A stretch of DNA of 64,000 bases from Guillardia theta CCMP2712 (lineage: Eukaryota > Cryptophyceae > Pyrenomonadales > Geminigeraceae). Below the pieces are notes generated by a model that had not been told where the DNA came from, ran no database searches, and saw nothing but the letters and a program-made list of their open reading frames with translations. The first letter of the stretch is position 1, and each line of letters begins with the position of its first letter. The stretch spans positions 40,843-104,842 of the forward strand of contig NW_005434528.1 in the NCBI RefSeq assembly GCF_000315625.1, read 5' to 3'. Below are positions 1-11,256 of this stretch, one piece after another. The position numbers were made by a program, and so were the translations under genes.

Positions 1-45
1 CCTGCGCTACCAGAGAGGAAAAGGAGGGGGAGGGGGAGGATGAAG

Positions 46-67
46 TAGATGATGATGATGATGATGA

Positions 68-126
<59 letters not shown>

Positions 127-200
127 GGAAAAGGAGGAGGAGGAGGAGGAGGAGGAGGAGGAGGAGGAGGAGGAAGGTGTTGTTGTTGTTGATGATGATG
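46..200. repeat. (GAT)n / (GGA)n microsatellite in kinase intron
   Basis: A run of GAT triplets (about 46-125) is followed by GGA triplets (about 133-173) and a mixed GTT/GAT tract. It lies downstream of the donor at 234 on the minus strand, so it is intronic for the kinase. Poly-Met and poly-Arg reading frames here are repeat artefacts. Confidence 0.9.
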
Positions 201-234
201 ATGATGACGAGTAGGAGGAGGAAGAGGAGTTTAC

Positions 235-3200
235 AAGTTCTGGTGTGTCGCCAGTGAAAGGAGGTAGTCCGGTAAGAAACTCAAAGAGGATGATCCCGAG
301 GGCCCACCAGTCAACCCCGAAGCTGCCAAGAGAGTGAGATGCAGGTGGAGAGAGGGCGAGGGACGAGGGTCAGCTGAGGAGGAAACGGAAAGTGGTGCAG
401 TTGTGTGAGGAGGTAGGAGGTAGGAGGTAGGAGGGTAGAGGCGGTATAGAGAGTAGGAGTAGGATGAAGGAGGAGGCAGGAAGTGGAGGGACAAGGAAGG
501 AAGGAACGAGCAGGAAGGCAGGAAGGAGCATGGAGGCAGTGGGAGGCAGGAGCAGCGCGGAGGGTGTAGGAGGAGGAGACCTGTGCTCTTGCCCCAGGAG
601 GATCTCAGGAGAGAGGTACTCGGGGGTTCCGACGATATCCTCCCTTCTCCTGATGCCCAGCTTGTTCTGGTTCCGCGGCGTCTTGGAGGTGCTCGCATGC
701 CCCAAGTTGGATATGTGGAGGGGAGGAGCCTGGTGGGACGGCGACTTGAACTCGTCGATACAATCCATTCTTATGCTCGCCCCGCCTTCTCCCCACCTGC
801 CAGTAAGGTCAGACCCCAGCACAGCTTCTTCGCTCTTTGCTCTCACTTCTCCGAGATGTCGAAGTTCCCAGCGTCTTGCCGCCTCCTCAGCAGCGAGGAG
901 TGCTCGATGACTGGCGGCTCTCGCGTCCCCTCCGACAGAGTCCGCGGCCGCCGCTCCAGCTCGGGCAACCTGGTCAGCTCCTGGTGAACTGCGCTCCTGT
1001 GCTCGAAAGTCGGCTCTAGCACGTTGAGCCCCCCATCCTGCTGCTCCCCGAGGTCGATCCCGATCTCCTCCTCCTCCTCCTCCTCCTCCCCCAGCGATCC
1101 TACTCGCTCGTCCATCTTCTCGAAGGGGCGCAGCGGCCTCCCCCTCCCGAACTCGGGCCTCGGCTCCAGGTGACCTCCAGGTCTCCTCGGCGACATCCCC
1201 TGCTCGTTCAGCGCGTCCTCCAGGTTGATCGCGCAGTTCTCGCTCAGCGTGTGCAGACTGTCATCCCGCCCCGGAGACTCCTCAAGGATATCTCTGCGCA
1301 GAGGCGAGTTGTGCCGCTGCCAGTCGGCCATGTCCCGATGCCGCACAGGGGACCGGTGCCTCGGCGACCGCAGGCGTGCTGGGGTCATGCCGGCCGGGGT
1401 GGTGGGGGTGGCGAGGACCGAGAGCTCGCTCTTGTCCATGAGGCCCATGTCCGAGAGGCCGAAGTCAGTGAGCTTGAGGTGGCCGTCGGAGTTGATGAGG
1501 ATGTTGTCCGGCTTCAGGTCTCTGTGGATGATGCGCTTGTTGTGAAGGTACTCCAGCGCCAGCACCATCTCGGCCATGTACTGCCTTGCCCACTCCTCGC
1601 TCAGGCTCCCTATGCCCTGAAGGAGGGTGTAGCAGTCCCCCCCTTGCACGTACTCCATCACCAGGTAAAGATTCTCCCGCGTCTGGAACGAGCAGATCAG
1701 TTTGACTACGAACGGGCAGTCGACGGCCGCCATGATCGTCTTCTCAGCTTTGACGTACTTGAACTGGTTCTTCCTCCTCACATCCGCTTTCTTCAGCACC
1801 TTCACCGCGTATAGCTGACCGTCCAGCTTGTGCCGGCAAAGGTAGACGACCCCAAATGCTCCCTTGGAGATGGGCTTCACGGTCTCGAAGTCCGAGATCC
1901 CCAGCTCGTGGCAAACAGCCGCCCCCTGCTCCCCCCTCATGGCATCGACCGAGTGCCCATCGATGGACCCGTTCTTGATCAGCTTGTGCGCTCCCGGCTG
2001 CTTCGACGCGCTCTGCTGTCGGCTGATCCTCGCCCGGTCAGCGAGCGACTGGGGCTGCGACACCTCCGAATCCGTCGCTCCTTCCCCGTGCCTTCCGACC
2101 TCCGTGTCAGGCGTTTCCTCCCCAGCTGAGGGAGTTCGAACCGCCTCCTCTGCTCCGAGCGGCTTCTGCTCCCGCAAACTCTTGGCCCTGCTGAGCTGCT
2201 CGGCGACCTCCTCGCAGAACTCCGAGTAACCCTCCGTCTTGTCAAGTTTTGACACCTTGGGCTTGTCCAGCGTGCCGGTCACAGGCGAGGCCCTGCTGGA
2301 GGGAGGCTCCGAGTCCCTCTCATGAGATAGAGAAGGAGAGGAGCGGCGGGGGCTGAGGTGAGGCGAACAGCTTGTTGACGCGCTGCGGCTCGAGTACCCC
2401 TGGGAGCCGTCCATCCCCGTGAAAAGATCGTACTGACGAGTTTGCCTGCGCTTCAGCAGCGGGTTCCTCCCGCTGCTGAACGATCGCGACCGCGGCATAC
2501 GAGCTGGCAAGCTGCCCAAGTCTGGCCCAGAGCCACCGATGGAGTCCTTACTACTCTCCTCGTGGACTGAAGCTTCGGACGAGAGGCTCGAGATCGCGTT
2601 GAGGTTGGGGAGGTTGGCCGACCCGAGGGGAGGGAGGGCAGGAGAGCCGGGGGCAGTCGCCACCTCCAGCCGCTGCCACTGTGCTATGCTCTCTTGCAGG
2701 AACTCTCTGTTGCGGTGGAGGCAGAGCTTGTCCCTCACCACCACCAGCAGCAGCTCCAGCTGCGACCTCACCTGCTGGCTGAGCGGAGCGGTCGAGCGGA
2801 TCTCCGAGAAGGTCTCCAGGCTCTCGAGGAAGTACTCCATCACCTTGGACGAGTCGGCGTCCAAGGCATTTTGCGCGAGATCTTGTAGCACGTCGATGGC
2901 AACGACCTCCTGCTGCTCTGCTGACGTCACCACAACTTCCTTGGCCTCCGTTGTATGATCGTACAGGCCGTGCCACTCGTTCCGTGCAGCCTCCAAGGAG
3001 TTCCTCCTAGACTGGCTGTCCGAATCCTCCAGCTCCTGCACTGACCGTCTCGAGCTCCTCTCCTTGGTATCTCCGCAGGGGCTGCCCAAGTTGATCTCGC
3101 TGCTCCTGTTGCTCCTGATGCTCCCTGTCGAAGGCAGGCGACCAGCCATCTCCGAGGCATACCGCCGCTCGGGGCTGACGTACGCCCTCCCCTCGCGCGA

Positions 3201-5685
3201 CAAGTCCACGAAACTCTTGCGATTCGATTCCAAGATCACGGGGGGAGAGAGAAGCATGTTGGCGCCGCTTGACCTTCTCCTCTGGTGGTCGAGCGGGTAG
3301 CTCCTCCTGCTATCGCTGGAAGACGTGCTCTCGTTGTCGTTCTCCTGGATCGCTGAGTGCCTGTCGAGCATGTCATTAGTGTTGCCTGGCGACCTCTTGT
3401 GGTCCAACCGGAAGTCGTGGGGCCTCGTCAGCTCGAGGGAGGGTCTTGGGCTGCTGAACCTTCCTCCTTCGCTAGTTCGAGGGCTGTAGAGGGGACGAGG
3501 GTCAGGGCTCTTGGCTCCCCCCAGGCGCATCAGGGCAGGCGAGTCCAAGGCGAACTGATAGACGGAGCGAGGCTTGGTGTTCTTGACTTCGTCAGGCAAG
3601 GAGCTCCGTCGCGACTCCTCCGACCGCCCGAAGTGTTCGTGCGACGACCTCGAGTTCTCAGCTGAGCTCCTCGTCCGTTCTAGCGTGCTGCTCTCGTCAG
3701 GCTGGGAGGGAGAGACCAGAGAACGACGTGTTCGAACTTTGCTCGGGGAGGAGCCTCGAGAGCATGGGCTCAGTCCCCTCGACGCACAGTGAGGAGACAT
3801 CGACCGTCCGTCCCTCGCATTCTTCATGGAGGAGGATCGGCGGATGTGCGCGAGGGCTGAGGCGTGCATCGGGGGCGAGCCGTAGGTTGAGAGGGACTTC
3901 TCAGAGAAGGAGGCAGCCATGTGCAGGCCTTGAATGGCCTGCTTCGTTGTCTTGCTCCCCTCCAGCTGTGGCTCGTCATCTCGAAGGCCCCCCAGAGTCA
4001 CTATGATCTCCTGCAGCCTGCTGTTGCACTTCTCTAGCTTCGCCTCGTCGGACGAGTGGTCGGACGAGTAGTGCTGATCGCTCGGAGTTTGAGCATCCCA
4101 GTCATGGGAGGCCTCGTCCAGTGCCTTGAAAGCATGACCCCGAGGAGGTAGAAGCCCGTCAGAGTCAGAGTCCGTCCCAAAGCTGAGATTGATGCCTGGG
4201 ATGGGCCCCTACAGGACAAACAGGGGTTAGTCGCATGCAGCTGCACAAACGTCTGAGAGCCGAGAGGTGTTCACCGGAGCTCGCATGGGATGGAGTTCCG
4301 TGCTGCCGCTCTCCATGCTCCTCGAAGGTGTCCTTCGAGATGTCAGTCAGAAAACAATCAAAGAGATTGAGTTTGCGCTCACTTTTTCCCTGGAGATCCC
4401 TTCTGGCTGATCTTCTTCAACTTTGCTTCGATCTCATTACCCAAAGGCTGGCAAGAAGAATCAAAAGAGTAAAGGAGTCCAAGAAGGATGGATAAGGGCC
4501 TTCAAGTTGACGGGTATGAAGGACATCAGAGGGAAAGGGAAAGAAGGAAGGGATAGCAAAGGAACAAAGATCGAAAATATACAGTACGAAGCAAGAGGTG
4601 GACAAGGACGAGGACAAGGAGGAGGAGAGTGGGAACGAAGAGAAGCCGGAGGCGAGCAAGGAGGACATTGAGAAGGAGGAGAATTGTACCTGAATGCAAT
4701 ACGAGAGGCGAGAACACCTTGATACAATAAAGAGCAGTTTCATGTACATGTTGGGCAAGGGCCAATCGTCTCCCCACAACTAGATAGCGCAGATTAACTC
4801 TTTCATGGGAAAAAAGCACATCAGCACCTGCAACTTTTCCGACAGATCGCTCGCAAGCTTCCGACATTTCCGCATGCAGTCCATGACACCGTAGGACGGA
4901 CAGTTGGAAAGGTCAAGGAACGACTGGGCTAGACCCATTAGATCTGCATGAGTTCCGTATCGTAACTGGTCGATGGACTGCATGTTCATGTCACAATCAA
5001 GGAGAACGAGGGGACGAAGAGAAGTCACCTCTCGCTCTAACTCGAACTCATACATGAGAGCCAAGATGTCTTCATCCACCATCTCCTTCACCTCTAGAAA
5101 CCTACCACGATGCACGTGTTGTGAGCCTTCGCGCCGACGGTGCAGAGTGGAGCAAGACAGAAGAGACACGCACCTGTCTTCTATCTCCCATACAGCAGCT
5201 TCAAGATTCTCAAGGTCTGAGAGACTGTGGCATCTCCTAGTCTCCTCGAGTACATGCCTTGCACCGTGGACGTCCTTCCAAGGCAAATCTTCCGCGTCCT
5301 CCCCACCTTCGCCTTCCCTCTCCTCATCCATCGTCGACTCCTCCGCTTCTTCCCTAGTGAGGGAGTTCATCACCCCGAAACTTATGCTCTTCTTGCTTCC
5401 CTGCGGCTTCTCGAAGAATTCGCTCACGCTCTTTGACCCCAGAGGAGGAGGAGCCTCGTCCTCCATGGGAAGGGACGGAGCAACAGCGACGCCTCGGCTG
5501 TAAGCACTGCAGTGCAGATCGCAGCCAAGCTGTCGACGGGCTAAGATATGACTGCACACCAAGAGCGGTTCAGCATCCCATAAGGTCTCCCGCGCACAGC
5601 AAACTTCAATCATTGCCTCTTGATCAGACTGATACATGTTCTTCACGAGCCACGGCCTAAGTCTAGAACGCATCCTCTCTTCCAT
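235..5685 (-). CDS. MAST/IRE-type AGC serine/threonine kinase, 3' end outside window
   Basis: Eight exons join in one frame: 5685-5174, 5101-4828, 4779-4690, 4447-4383, 4332-4275, 4208-847, 796-581 and 322-235 (1,555 codons visible). The ATG at 5685 has an in-frame TGA two codons upstream. The N-terminal part carries [18 protein letters not shown] (exon 4779-4690), like the conserved helix ahead of the kinase in plant IRE proteins. A long Ser/Arg-rich linker follows. The kinase domain starts near residue 1105: [10 protein letters not shown] (Gly loop), YAVKVLKK (Lys), HRDLKPDN (catalytic loop, ~1226), TDFGLSD (~1247), then [14 protein letters not shown] (~1510) and [18 protein letters not shown]. 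Known family members are cytoskeleton- or growth-linked AGC kinases; the substrate here is unknown. Oddities: about 260 residues inserted between DFG and GTPEY, and a 72-nt intron (5173-5102) that stays open if retained. Subdomains after TGDTPEL lie past the window edge. Confidence 0.85.
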
Positions 5686-7169
5686 CGTTCAACAGCACAG
5701 TGCTCTTCGAGGATCGATTCTCCCTCAACAACCATCAACAAGCACATACAGCACAGCTCCTATCAATGTATCTGCCCCAACAAATCACAATATGCGACCT
5801 TACAGTCACATGAGCATAGCGCAACGAACAATAAGACCACAACCAGATCTGCCTGAGCCTCATAAAATTAGCAACGACAACAGCAGGCGCCTCCCGGACA
5901 CATCACAGAGCAAACAACTGTTTGACGGCAGCAATGCCAATCAACGCATCTCATTCGGCCAGGCATCCGTACAGGCCTCGGCACAAAGAGAACATAAAGA
6001 ACAAGTGATGTAACAGCTCCACGTACAGCATTTATCTCTCTAGTCTTTCCTTTCTCCACATCCCTCCCTCCCTCCTTTCCTGTTCAACAATTCCTGCAAT
6101 GCCATGTTTCCCTATCCCTGCTGACCCTTTCCGGTCCTGCCCTGTCCCTGCCTGCCCTGACAATGGCTCTTCCTTCCTTGCCCTAGCATGTTTGTATGTT
6201 CTCTCCTCCTGTTCCTCGCTCCTCCCCTCCCCCTCCTCCATCTTCCAACGCCCGCGGCGCTTCTTCGCTGAAGCAGCGATTTCACCCCCATTTCTCCGCC
6301 GCGACTTTTAAAAAATAACTCATTGTAAAAAGTGTACCAATATCCAGCAAATAAAGATTTAAATTCTACTGTTACCTATGATATTAATCTAAAATTTAAT
6401 GTATGGGGTGACTTCTTCTCCGCAAAGACGGTAAATAAATATATATATCATAAGGTCTCGTAGTGCGAGATCTCCAGTAGCTTTGAGTATCCAATTTTAA
6501 CCCTTTGATACAAGCAATTGGCCTGTGTATCATTTATTTATATAATATATATATCACAATACAAATTTAATATATACAATTTTATCATAAGTACCAGAGG
6601 AGGTACACAATTGTGTGCTAATAATGATTGCAACAAGTCGGCAGGCTAGCAGTTTTCGATACTACCGTAGTGATCAGTGAAGCGGCCGCCGCGCCCCGGG
6701 CCGCCGCGACCGGAACTTTTCTCGAGTCCCGGCGCCGGCCAGTGGCGCCGGCCCCTCAGTGCCAAGTTTCACACTCAGTGTCACAGGCTGCGCCATGCTG
6801 AGCACCGTGTCACGGCTGCGCCGCCGCATCCCGGGCCGGGGGCCCGGCCCCGGTGATGGCCCCCCGCATGTCCGGGGCGGGGCGGGGCCGCCCGGCCACC
6901 GCTGCGGCGGCAGTGCAAGTTGGGCCGCCCGGCGGCGGCGACCGTACCGTGTACACGGTCAGACGCCGCGGCCGCCGCGGCGGCCACAGTACCGGCGTAG
7001 ACCCCGGGTGACGGCGTATGGCGGGGGCCCATACTCCCGTCCGAGTGCACGCCCGGAGCCTCAAGACTTGTCTCGGTCATGAGAGAACATGAACTGGACG
7101 GGCCCGTGCTGGGTTTCCCTCCCCCTGTCAAGATGACCGTTGGTTACTAAGAGATCATGGCCGTCAAGG
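5686..7169. other. Intergenic: kinase upstream region, AT-rich block, GC-rich dispersed tract
   Basis: 5686-6300 holds the upstream flank of the kinase with no convincing gene. 6310-6610 is strongly AT-rich with many TATA/ATAT runs. 6680-7060 is a GC-rich tract of CCG/GGCC blocks; similar tracts recur at 11525-11760, 12700-12760, 15160-15290, 23690-24130, 42570-42800, 51750-52080 and 55255-55330. No gene was recognised. Confidence 0.6.
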
Positions 7170-8395
7170 TCAGCAGAAGCACCATTTCTCGCGCGTGAAG
7201 ATGTTGGTGAGGATCGCTTGATCGTGCCGATGGTCCCGATACCCTGATCAGCAAGTCTGTCTCTGCAGGTGCAAGCAAGCAGCTTCACCTGGAAGGTTGG
7301 GTTCACCCTTGACGTTTTCATCATCCGACAGACTCTGAAGGTCTTGACACTCCCTGACACTCCCGTCAGTCACCTTGACGGTCGACGCGTTCCATCAAGT
7401 GAGGAGGGGGTTTGATTTCTCACCTCAGCCATTGTTGCACGACCTCGAGCGCATGTTGGCTCTTCCGCCACACGCTCAGGTAGCCGTCTACCTGCATGGC
7501 CTCGTGGCATTCCTTGGCGACGAGTCAAGATCGACCGAGGTTGTCGGACTTGCTCACCGAGGTATCGCAGTTCTGAATGATGAAAGTGTCTCGTTTGCAG
7601 AACATAGACTGTGGATATCCAACTCCAAATGTCAAGACGCCCTGGGAGATGCGATCAGTCGCTGAAGTCGATGACTTTTCATCCCAGCACCTGTAGTTTG
7701 CTGTCTTGAACCTCCATGAAAGCAAGCATGGGATCGATCGGCGATTTGATGACGGCGCCGGCGTCGACGTACACAAGGTACTCCCCCTCGTTGAGATCCT
7801 CGTGCAGAGTCTTGTTGATGATATACGGCTTCCAGAGCCATAGCCCAGCTCCTCTGCCAACATTGAAGATCTCTTGGTTTCTTCGCTGGAAGCTCTGGTC
7901 GATGTCACTCTGCGAAAACGCTTTGCAGGCATCAAACTTCCCTTCTCTCTTTGCGTGCCTGCAAGCTCGATGCTTGGCGCTCACGCAACAGTTCTGCCCA
8001 TACGTGATGTACATGCGCTTGGTGGCAGATATTCTCAGCTTCAAGTCAAGGCTGGCGTTGTTGATCACAGCTTTCGATGGTGGCCAAAGGCTGTCAGGCA
8101 CGGCAAATCGAGCGTGCAACTCAGCCTGATCAACGCGAGGCCTAGCTGTACCTACCTGATTCCTGCCCGCTACTGTTGTCGGAGTTTGCTTGCGCTCAGT
8201 TTCATTCGCACCATGTAGCTTGAGGAGCGCCTGATCTTGCGCTTGAGCATGGATCAGCCACTCTTGCGTGTTATGGTGAAGTAGTCGAGTCTGAGAGCGG
8301 TAGATCCTCAACTCGAAGACGGCGATGGTAACAATCATTGTAACAATGACGACGACGGCGGCTGCAAGGAAGAACAGCCTTGTATAACGAGACAT
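7170..8395 (-). CDS. Type II membrane glycosyltransferase-like protein, five exons
   Basis: Exons 8395-7691, 7641-7558, 7512-7424, 7353-7289 and 7243-7170 splice in frame into 338 residues ending in TGA. Introns are 49, 45, 70 and 45 nt. Residues ~7-27 form a signal anchor (LFFLAAAVVVIVTMIVTI) after a short basic cytosolic end. The lumenal part has LWLWKPYIINKTL, then GEYLVYVDAG (a candidate metal/nucleotide-sugar site of GT-A type), KRDTFIIQNCD, GYLSVWRKS and, spanning the last junction, DHRHDQAILTNIF. The WKPYI...YxDAG...HRHDQ order occurs in a family of uncharacterised transferases; I recognise the pattern but not the sugar. It probably acts in the Golgi. It lies head-to-tail with the sulfotransferase at 9883-11256. 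The splice model is supported by family motifs appearing in order across three frames. Confidence 0.78.
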
Positions 8396-8400
8396 GGTCT

Positions 8401-8585
8401 CTCCAGCTCCCTCCCTACCCCCTCCTGCAGCCGATCTCTCCAGCTCCCTCCCTACCCCCTCCTGCAGCCGATCTCTCCAGCTCCCTCCCTACCCCCTCCT
8501 GCAGCCGATCTCTCCAGCTCCCTCCCTACCCCCTCCTGCAGCCGATCTCTCCAGCTCCCTCCCTACCCCCTCCTGCAGCCGATCC
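8401..8585. repeat. 37-bp tandem repeat, five copies, just upstream of an ATG
   Basis: The unit starts CTCCAGCTCCCTCCCTACCC and ends GCAGCCGATCT. Copies begin at 8401, 8438, 8475, 8512 and 8549. The array begins 5 bases upstream of the minus-strand start codon at 8395-8393, so it forms the 5' UTR or proximal promoter, with the purine-rich strand as transcript sense. Confidence 0.93.
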
Positions 8586-8727
8586 CTGTGTATCGCACCT
8601 TGCAAGGTCACCATCACGATGTCAACTCCCTCCCTCCCTCATCTCGCCCTCTCCCTCGCTCGTCTCCCTCCTCCTGGTCAATTTTGTTACTCGGAAGCGC
8701 CGCCGGCCAGCAGCTTATCCGCATGTT

Positions 8728-8763
8728 TACTCAAAGTTAAGTTAAAAATCAGTACGAGGACAA
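8728..8763 (+). repeat. Dispersed motif (ACTCAAAGTTAAG type)
   Basis: The segment contains CTCAAAGTTAAGTTAAA followed by ATCAGTACGAGGAC. Near-identical copies occur at 11824-11858 (plus) and 40766-40801 (minus), and a shortened one near 23820. It marks the edge of a dispersed repeat family that often includes the GC-rich tracts. Confidence 0.7.
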
Positions 8764-8794
8764 TCTGACACTCAGGCTGGGCCATTTGTTCTTG

Positions 8795-9885
8795 AGACAT
8801 TATCTTTATTTGTCAGTCTTGATGATATCAGAGACATTATCTTTATTTGTCAGTCTTGATGATATCAGAGACATTATCTTTCTTTGTCAGTCTTGATGAT
8901 ATCAGAGACATTATCTTTATTTGTCAGTCTTGATGATATCAGAGACATTATCTTTATTTGTCAGTCTTGATGATATCAGAGACATTATCTTTATTTGTCA
9001 GTCTTGATGATATCAGAGACATTATCTTTATTTGTCAGTCTTGATGATATCAGAGACATTATCTTTATTTGTCAGTCTTGATGATATCAGAGACATTATC
9101 TTTATTTGTCAGTCTTGATGATATCAGAGACATTATCTTTCTTTGTCAGTCTTGATGATATCAGAGACATTATCTTTATTTGTCAGTCTTGATGATATCA
9201 GAGACATTATCTTTATTTGTCAGTCTTGATGATATCAGAGACATTATCTTTATTTGTCAGTCTTGATGATATCAGAGACATTATCTTTATTTGTCAGTCT
9301 TGATGATATCAGAGACATTATCTTTATTTGTCAGTCTTGATGATATCAGAGACATTATCTTTATTTGTCAGTCTTGATGATATCAGAGACATTATCTTTA
9401 TTTGTCAGTCTTGATGATATCAGAGACATTATCTTTCTTTGTCAGTCTTGATGATATCAGAGACATTATCTTTATTTGTCAGTCTTGATGATATCAGAGA
9501 CATTATCTTTATTTGTCAGTCTTGATGATATCAGAGACATTATCTTTCTTTGTCAGTCTTGATGATATCAGAGACATTATCTTTCTTTGTCAGTCTTGAT
9601 GATATCAGAGACATTATCTTTATTTGTCAGTCTTGATGATATCAGAGACATTATCTTTATTTGTCAGTCTTGATGATATCAGAGACATTATCTTTCTTTG
9701 TCAGTCTTGATGATATCAGAGACATTATCTTTATTTGTCAGTCTTGATGATATCAGAGACATTATCTTTCTTTGTCAGTCTTGATGATATCAGAGACATT
9801 ATCTTTATTTGTCAGTCTTGATGATATCAGAGACATTATCTTTATTTGTCAGTCTTGATGATATCAGAGACATTATCTTTCTTTA
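8795..9885. repeat. 37-bp satellite, 29 copies plus a partial
   Basis: The unit is AGACATTATCTTTATTTG followed by TCAGTCTTGATGATATCAG. Copies begin every 37 bases from 8795 to 9868. Units are almost identical apart from an A/C variant in TTTATTTG versus TTTCTTTG. The array ends at the TAA stop codon (9885-9883) of the minus-strand sulfotransferase gene, so it starts its 3' flank. Confidence 0.96.
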
Positions 9886-11256
9886 TTTCTTCTGCTTTCT
9901 CCCTCGTTTTCCTCCTTCAGCCTCGGGCGGAGGCGTCTCGATCACTCCCGTCGCCTTGTCACAACCTGCTGGGTTTCCCGGGTCGATTCTCAAGCAGATC
10001 TCTCGGTAGATTTGCATGTCCAGACGATTTCTACTTTTGATCAGCTCTCGGATCTCATCGCTTACCGCCGTTGTCTTTTGCGTGCTTTTGTTGTTCCTAA
10101 CTTTCCCTTGCTGTCCCTCATACCCGAACTCCCGTGCAAACGCCTGGTTGGAGGCCTTCGGCCTATCCAGCAGAGCTATGAAGGAGAACAGTCCGCTGGC
10201 AACATCGATCCTTGACAGCGCTTGCTTGGCTGCAGAGGTACTGTTGTTCATGCCCTCGAACGAGCCGTAATGCTCTTTTACCCATGAGATGACATGTACT
10301 GCGTTGGTCATTACACACTCATCATGAACATACTTTCCATCATGCAGCAAGAAGAAAGCAAGCCGGTTGTGCGCCACGTTGTTCTCTTCAAGCACCCACT
10401 CCTTCAAACTCGAGCTCTTCTGCTTCATGGCTGCTGTCCAGATGTTACTCTTGTCCTGTAACCACCAGCGATACTCGGAGATCACGCGTTCCACGGGATG
10501 ACGAAAGGTCGTCAAGAACCTGATGTCATGGGAAGGGAAGAGCTTCGAAGACAAGCAAATGTGCATCTCCATGAGCGTACAGTGTGTCCCTCCGTACCAG
10601 GGGTAGTGATCGCACCCGGGGCTGTTCCAGTCATGCGGGGGTCCCTTGCCATTCACAACAGGATAGATCCTACGGCCATGGTTGGCAAGCGCGATCATGA
10701 AGCTGTTGTATGCTGACGTCCCTCCGGTCCTCGGAACATGCATCCAAGCGTACACTGTTTCTCTTCTTGACACATTGTGAGATGGCGGCGCTTGCGAGAG
10801 TTCCTTTGTTTGAGTATGATTCTGTGCTTGCGTAAGATTTGGGGCTATGGTAAGATTGCTTGTCTGCATGAGATCTTGGGCTCTGTTATGACCGTTGTCT
10901 TTGGTGAGATTCTGTGCTGGCGTAAGATCTTGTGCTTCAGCAAGCTCCTTAGCCCTAGTAAAGTTGTTTGCTTGCGTACGATATTGAGCTCTATCATGAC
11001 CATTGTCTTTGGTGAGATTCTGCGCTTTTGGGAGGTCTCGAGATTCAGTAAGATATTGGGCTGTAGAAAAGTTCTGTGCTCTAGCGAGGTCTTGTGCTCT
11101 GATGAGATCTTCAGCTCTTGGCACCTTCAGCTCTCGGAGCCTTGATCGAGACGCTGAACGCCCATGCCCCCGATGTCGGACTGCGTGAGGAATGGAAATC
11201 AGCGAGTAAAGCGTCAGGCTGCACAGGATCCAGAAGGCAAGTCTGCTGGATGGCAT
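9883..11256 (-). CDS. Golgi-type sulfotransferase, HS2ST/uronyl-2-sulfotransferase-like
   Basis: An uninterrupted 457-codon frame. Residues ~6-24 (LAFWILCSLTLYSLISI) form a type II signal anchor. A stem of roughly 120 residues is built from degenerate AQNLT/AQDL repeats, including two near-copies of AQNLTKDNGH, rich in N-x-S/T sites. The catalytic region has VPRTGGTS (~174; 5'-phosphosulfate loop of PAPS binding) and TTFRHPVERVISEY (~250; 3'-phosphate site). Family members transfer sulfate from PAPS to a sugar hydroxyl in the Golgi; the acceptor here is unknown. The C-terminus is basic (GGKRGRKQKK) and its stop abuts the 37-bp satellite. It is on the same strand as the glycosyltransferase downstream. 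No intron is needed. Confidence 0.87.
   Translation of the reverse strand: MPSSRLAFWILCSLTLYSLISIPHAVRHRGHGRSASRSRLRELKVPRAEDLIRAQDLARAQNFSTAQYLTESRDLPKAQNLTKDNGHDRAQYRTQANNFTRAKELAEAQDLTPAQNLTKDNGHNRAQDLMQTSNLTIAPNLTQAQNHTQTKELSQAPPSHNVSRRETVYAWMHVPRTGGTSAYNSFMIALANHGRRIYPVVNGKGPPHDWNSPGCDHYPWYGGTHCTLMEMHICLSSKLFPSHDIRFLTTFRHPVERVISEYRWWLQDKSNIWTAAMKQKSSSLKEWVLEENNVAHNRLAFFLLHDGKYVHDECVMTNAVHVISWVKEHYGSFEGMNNSTSAAKQALSRIDVASGLFSFIALLDRPKASNQAFAREFGYEGQQGKVRNNKSTQKTTAVSDEIRELIKSRNRLDMQIYREICLRIDPGNPAGCDKATGVIETPPPEAEGGKRGRKQKK

Noticed and set aside
69-257. Poly-Met/poly-Arg open frame
   Set aside because: Produced by the GAT/GGA microsatellite inside a kinase intron on the other strand.
4275-4316. 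Separate start for the kinase at ATG 4316
   Set aside because: The upstream TGA lies in an intron; phases of exons 4447-4383 and 4332-4275 join the upstream exons to the kinase as one gene.
5636-6013. 125-codon plus-strand frame overlapping the kinase start
   Set aside because: No domain or codon pattern; it overlaps the well-supported kinase 5' end antisense.
8795-9885. CRISPR array look-alike (37-bp repeats)
   Set aside because: Units are contiguous with no unique spacers, and the genome is eukaryotic; this is a satellite.
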